Assembly (NCBI GenBank): GCA_014058105.1
Contig: JACGCM010001011.1
Location: 2,547,501 to 2,611,500 of the forward strand
DNA length: 64,000 bases
Source of the DNA: Kingdonia uniflora
Lineage: Eukaryota; Streptophyta; Magnoliopsida; Ranunculales; Circaeasteraceae
Direction: 5' to 3'
Shown here piece after piece: positions 59,812-64,000 of the stretch. Positions within the stretch are counted from its first letter, which is position 1; every line of letters begins with the position of its first letter. Under the pieces are notes generated by a model. That model saw nothing but the letters and a program-made list of their open reading frames with translations. It had not been told where the DNA came from and ran no database searches. Position numbers and translations under genes: made by a program.

Positions 59812-60655
59812 AGACACCTTTTTATTTAAAAATACATTTAAATGTTATTCATAAATTTAACTAAAAATAAGGAATATGTTACATAATTATGAATATATCT
59901 AGAGTTATTCAGGGATATAATAGTAAACACCAACAACTTAAAAGCAAGCACCTTTAAACTTATAGAGATACGAAATAATGAAGTATTGGTTACTTAAGAA
60001 AGCATTGCCCAAAATTCCAGGATATTATGCTAGAATTAGCGCATATGGGATAATCCTAAAATTCAAAGCAAGGGCTTACATATTAAATACCAACAGCATT
60101 AAACCATCCATGTTTTGATGTCTTTAAACTAAATTAGGGCCTTATTCATATCTAGTAAATGTGAACACTTATGCAATACTAATAATAGTTTGACCACATA
60201 CTTCTCATGTAAAGGAAATAAAAGTTAGGTCACAAACAAATGATAAATATAACCAGTTAATGCACTAATGACTATGAAGATGAAGTTAGGTACTACTAAC
60301 CTTCAAATCCAAAATTATATTTATGATGTTTTAGGACTAGGGGTGAACACCTTCTTCAAATACCTGAAATAAGCAATTTTCATGCAAAAATACATTGTTA
60401 TTAGATATAGTTACCATTAACTCAAGTTCAAACATTATATCCAGCCTCTTGGAAAAAAATGCATTCCCTTAAAAATATAACTAGAAAAGAAATGGACTAA
60501 AATTTGCATTTAATAGAAAAAATAATAATAACTAACACATATAGCTATTAAGCATGGGTATTATGAATATACATGTTATAGCAAGGAAAACACTGAAACA
60601 TAATTCATAATATAGCAAACATAAAACTACTAACAAATCTTGAGTATTAGAGTAA
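59812..60655. other. Upstream region of the transposase gene; no gene recognised
   Basis: AT-rich, probably the 5' untranslated and promoter region of TNP2 on the minus strand. No clear promoter motif could be singled out. Confidence 0.4.
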
Positions 60656-61205
60656 AATGCTATTGATGATCGTGGGATCAATGTAGTGCAAACCAAGATC
60701 AAAGATTTCACAGTTGTTGTCGTTGGCACTGGTGGTCATCAGGGAGGATATCCCTGTCCACCCTACAAGATCATTATCCTTGATGAGGCTGATTCGATGA
60801 CTGAAGATGCGCAAAATGCCTTGCGGCGTACAATAAAAACTTATTCCAAAGTTACAAGGTTCTTTCTCATTTGTAATTATATTAGAAGGATCATAGAGCC
60901 ACTAGCTTCCAGATGTGCAAAATTTTGGTTCAAGCCACTACCAGAAGAAATCATAACTAGTCGTGTATTACACATATGTAATGAAGAAGGGCTCAATCTT
61001 GATCCACAGGCTCTGTCGACTTTAAGCTCCATCTCCCAAGGAGATCTTCGTCGGGCTATAGCATACTTGCAGGGCGCTGCTCGTTTATTTGGATCATTTA
61101 TTTCTGTATAGGACCTAATAAGTGTGTTTGGGGTAGTTCCACCAGATGTTGTTCAGGGTTTCTTTGCAGCATGTAAAAGTGGCGATTTTGAACTGGCATC
61201 TTACT
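60656..61205 (+). pseudogene. RFC4: Replication factor C subunit 4-like fragment (captured, exon-joined)
   Basis: Begins NAIDDRGINVVQTKIKDF and runs through IIILDEADSMTEDAQNALRR (the DEAD-type Walker B), TRFFLICNYIRRIIEPLASR (sensor 1 and arginine-finger type SRC region) and SSISQGDLRRAIAYLQGAAR, to a stop after FISV at 61109. The family frame then continues as DLISVFGVVPPDVVQGFFAA up to about 61200. The N-terminal Walker A part and the C-terminal part are missing. The piece is continuous over 550 bases, so it may derive from a spliced copy. Intact protein is a clamp-loader subunit. Some catalytic-region residues are changed. Confidence 0.85.
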
Positions 61206-63219
61206 TAAGAAATTACATTCTATGGTACTGCTTCCCCCTAACATCTTACTTAAGAAAGGAAATGCAGGTGTGAGGGTCCAGTTACCTCAAATACAGCTGC
61301 TTAAGTTTATTTTGTCTCTACCAACAAGAAAAAATCTTTATACTTGCAGTCTAGGAGATTTCAAATTTCAGCATCTTATCAGGTCTAAAATGCATTATCT
61401 AGAAGGCGGAATGATCAGGAAAAATTACCAACTTCTCAGCAGTAATCGTTTACATTGAGATATACACATAAAACTCATGTTGAGCACCTTGAGGAATTTG
61501 AACAAAACAAAAAAAATGTAATTCGTGTTTTGTTTCTTTAAATAATTCAACCTTTTCTCTTAAGCTAGAGGAAAGGTATAAAGTAGACAAAAGGAAAAGG
61601 TGCACCTTTGTAAGAAATAATCACTCCGTACGCTGTGTAACAATGCCACCTATTTTGAGACCCAGAGTAGCCACTGCCGGCAAGAAAAAAAATTTATGGA
61701 CAAAGAAGTATCATTTGGATATAAGAAAAAGGGATGACAAATATAAACGGTTGCCACTTATAGTATTAATACTATTACTGCAGAGGTGATATATCTAACA
61801 ACACACCATATATTTAACAAGAAAATAAACTCTCTTCTCACTTTTATTTACCACTCCAGCAGACTCACCTATCCTCAGCATCACCCAAGTCAGTCTACCT
61901 AAAAAGAAGAAATAATCCCTTACCAGGCTAGCCAATGCACAATGGATACAAGATGATTGGTCTACTTGCCACTAACTTTATATAAGCAATAATAGTTCAC
62001 AAATATGTTATCTAGCAATAAAACTTCTAGGATTAAGTTTTTATAAAGAATTGCAGCTCATGTGGAACATAATTTTTGGGACAAATTTTGCCCGCACAAT
62101 ACCATTTAAGGATAGCAGATAATAGACCAGTCTCAAAAAAATTTGCCCGCACACCATGTGTTAGTATACAATATCTAATTTTCTTAGCGTTTACTTCATT
62201 CCTTTTTCCTTCCTCTTTCTGTTCTATCAACAATAAAATCTTCCACGAAGCTCTTTGATAATATAAAAGCATAAAGGAAAGATAAATACAAGGTAGGGAA
62301 TGGGGATAAGTCACCCAGCTTATAAGCAAACTGAGAGATAACCTGAACACCAAATAAACCAACCACTAAAAATCCTAGATTTTAATAAAGGAACTCAACC
62401 TAAACAGATTTGTACAAAAGTGAATTCAAGGCTAAAACACAACATCTAGATTAAGCCAAACAACAGTATAACTATACGATTAACAACCCATCACAGTAAA
62501 AACAGCTCCAAGAAAATCCAACACCAAAAAAATAGATATCCAAAGAGGGTGAGGAAAAACTTTAGCCTACAAAGATTGAAAGCTCCCCCAACAATTCTTA
62601 AAAAACCCTCACCCATCCATATCATCCAATTCCAATTCCCATTCTTTTGCTCATATGACTATAAAACACAAGTTACAACAAAAGCAACATTATAAAAGCA
62701 AAATATAAAATTAGAGATCAATTAAGAATCACAATACAAGTGTAAGTGATTGTAAAAAATATAAAATTACTCCAAACGGAACTAACTACTAAATTTTTGT
62801 TATTCCAAACCTTATAAGAATTTACAAGCAATAAGAATAGTAGGGAATTTGAGGTTGCATCGTTAATTGGGATATCTAAACCAAATTGTGGGGAAAATAT
62901 TGAAGATTGGCCTAATGAATGGCACTAGCTAAAGGTGGAAGTTCATACCTACTACAAAGGTTAATCCTTACAGATTAGGGCTGAAGTTGGGGTTAAATTG
63001 CACCGCAACAACCTTATAGAAGATTGACCGGAAGTTACAATTGCCTTATTACGGCGGCTAAGATTTTCTTCATTGTAAAACTTCTAATTTTGATTATGCC
63101 TCCTAAATTTCCTCTCTCGTATTGGGTTGATTATCATCCCACAAAATCCCATCCTAATTTATATTTCCTGCAACCTCTCTCGTATTTTCCTAAATTTTAT
63201 TAATAGAAACAATGTCAAT
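61206..63219. other. CACTA interior without a recognised gene
   Basis: A 78-codon plus ORF (61222-61458) and a 109-codon minus ORF (62033-62362) have no coding-like domain. AT-rich remainder. May include more captured exons too short to identify. Confidence 0.45.
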
Positions 63220-63450
63220 TAAGCTATTAATGACGTTAGTATAGTATTTTAGATTCAATTTTTTTTATGTCATTTGATAAAATGACGTAATTTACTATGA
63301 AAAAAAGCAAGCAACATCATTTTCTAAAAAAATAACTTTGATGCGTTAATGAACCTCTTAAGTTATGGAGAGAAAAAAATAACAATCAACGTCATTATTC
63401 AAAAAAATGACTTTGTTTAATTGACGTCATAATACTTATTTGTTGTAGTG
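63220..63450. repeat. Right terminus and GACGT subterminal repeats
   Basis: AATGACGTTAG, AAAATGACGTAATTT, CATCATTTTCTAAAAAAA and AATTGACGTCATAAT precede the terminus TATTTGTTGTAGTG. These are the inverse counterparts of the left array. Confidence 0.85.
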
Positions 63451-64000
63451 ACAAGTTTCTATCTGTAATAACAACCAGAATATTCCATCTATATTTCTTT
63501 GCGTAAGGAATTTACAACATCAAGTTATTTTAGGAGCTCCCTTTCTCAATCTTCTTATGCCTTTGCATAGTATTACTCCAACATGAATAATTGGTACTTA
63601 TCAGGGCCACGATATTACTTTTGACTTTATTACTAATCATAATGACTTTCAGGCTTTTTCAGGAACATAACTTCTTCAGCTTAGCTCAGGCTCTATCCGA
63701 ATTATGTTAGATAATCTACCTACTACAGAACCCCATACAGTTTTACTGCATGGATCCCTGCTAAATAATAATCGAATTATTTTACCAACTGAACAGTCTC
63801 ATACTAGATCAGTTCTGTATGACAAGAATAAGGAGACAGGTCTTATCAGTTACACTATTTCCTGCACAAACAATAGTAATTTTTCTATGAAAATGACAAC
63901 TTTAGCTCATTTCATAAAAAACTCTGAAAACTCTCAATCTCCCAATGGAGGCATACATCACTCTTGGACTCCCCACTGGACTCGTGAAACCACTTTGAGT
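63451..64000 (+). pseudogene. EPRV copy 2, protease C-terminus and start of the RT region (off right edge)
   Basis: After ACA, the plus strand resumes caulimovirid polyprotein with a protease second-half block (VILGAPFLNLLMPLHSITPT), one stop after it, and then a region (TTEPHTVLLHGSLLNNNRIIL) leading towards RT. Stops lie at about 63587 and 63669. It runs out of the window before any RT catalytic box. Together with 47841-48022 it shows that the CACTA element landed within the protease. Confidence 0.8.

Larger units (their letters stand above)
48023..63450 (-). mobile_element. Complete CACTA (En/Spm) transposon with captured host gene pieces
   Basis: Termini CACTACAACAAATA (48023-48036) and its exact complement (63437-63450), flanked by the 3-bp duplication ACA (48020-48022 and 63451-63453). 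Subterminal GACGT/AAAATGACGT repeats lie at both ends. Inside, on the minus strand, are a TNP2-type transposase and a TNP1/Transposase_24-type gene, both with stops. Between and around them are pieces of an S-domain receptor kinase, a BPI/LBP-like protein, an ERI1-like exonuclease, RFC4 and unknowns. At 15.4 kb it is large for the class. Its ends look functional, but it would need transposase from elsewhere. Confidence 0.95.

Noticed and set aside
1..64000. Intact host genes, rRNA, tRNA or operon-like gene sets
   Set aside because: No long open reading frame with a complete domain set outside elements, no rRNA or tRNA signatures, and all host-like genes are broken pieces inside transposons.

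Overview
This window is repeat-dense nuclear DNA of a flowering plant, probably a eudicot. It holds no intact host gene. Nearly everything is nested transposable elements plus two decayed copies of an endogenous pararetrovirus (EPRV, Caulimoviridae). Evidence includes plant chromovirus and Tat-type Ty3/gypsy elements, En/Spm (CACTA) transposons with plant transposase domains, tRNA-iMet primer sites, and fragments of typical plant genes (PPR-DYW, S-domain receptor kinase, replication factor C).

Layout. The oldest recognisable layer is the EPRV, in two head-to-head copies that meet near 26.59-26.64 kb at the viral primer-binding region. The left copy runs on the minus strand (26590 to 26466, then 2286 to 1 and off the window). 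The right copy runs on the plus strand (26.62-29.50, 47.84-48.02, 63.45-64.00 kb and off the window). The left copy is split by a Tat-like LTR retrotransposon (2287-26465, minus). That element carries gag-pol and a long intron-bearing gene in antisense (3.2-9.3 kb, plus). A chromovirus (10858-20891, minus, TSD ATATT) has in turn split its integrase. The right EPRV copy is split inside its protease region by two DNA-transposon blocks. The first (29501-47840) is CACTA-like, with one left end and two right-end-like regions. It holds a second full-length chromovirus (35505-45492, plus, TSD CAACC) and a PPR-DYW pseudogene. The second (48023-63450) is a complete CACTA element with 14-bp inverted termini and TSD ACA. 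It carries both En/Spm-type genes (decayed) and pieces of at least four host genes.

How the parts relate. The two chromoviruses are sister families. Both share the GTAAGTAATTCCC splice-donor-like motif in the LTR and a pyrimidine-rich CAG directly before the gag ATG. This suggests a leader intron whose removal would delete the primer-binding site from the gag mRNA. The Tat element's antisense gene has at least four short spliceosomal introns, which can persist because they lie antisense to the genomic RNA. All coding regions contain stops or frameshifts, so the window is mainly a record of successive insertions: virus, then Tat and CACTA elements, then chromoviruses.
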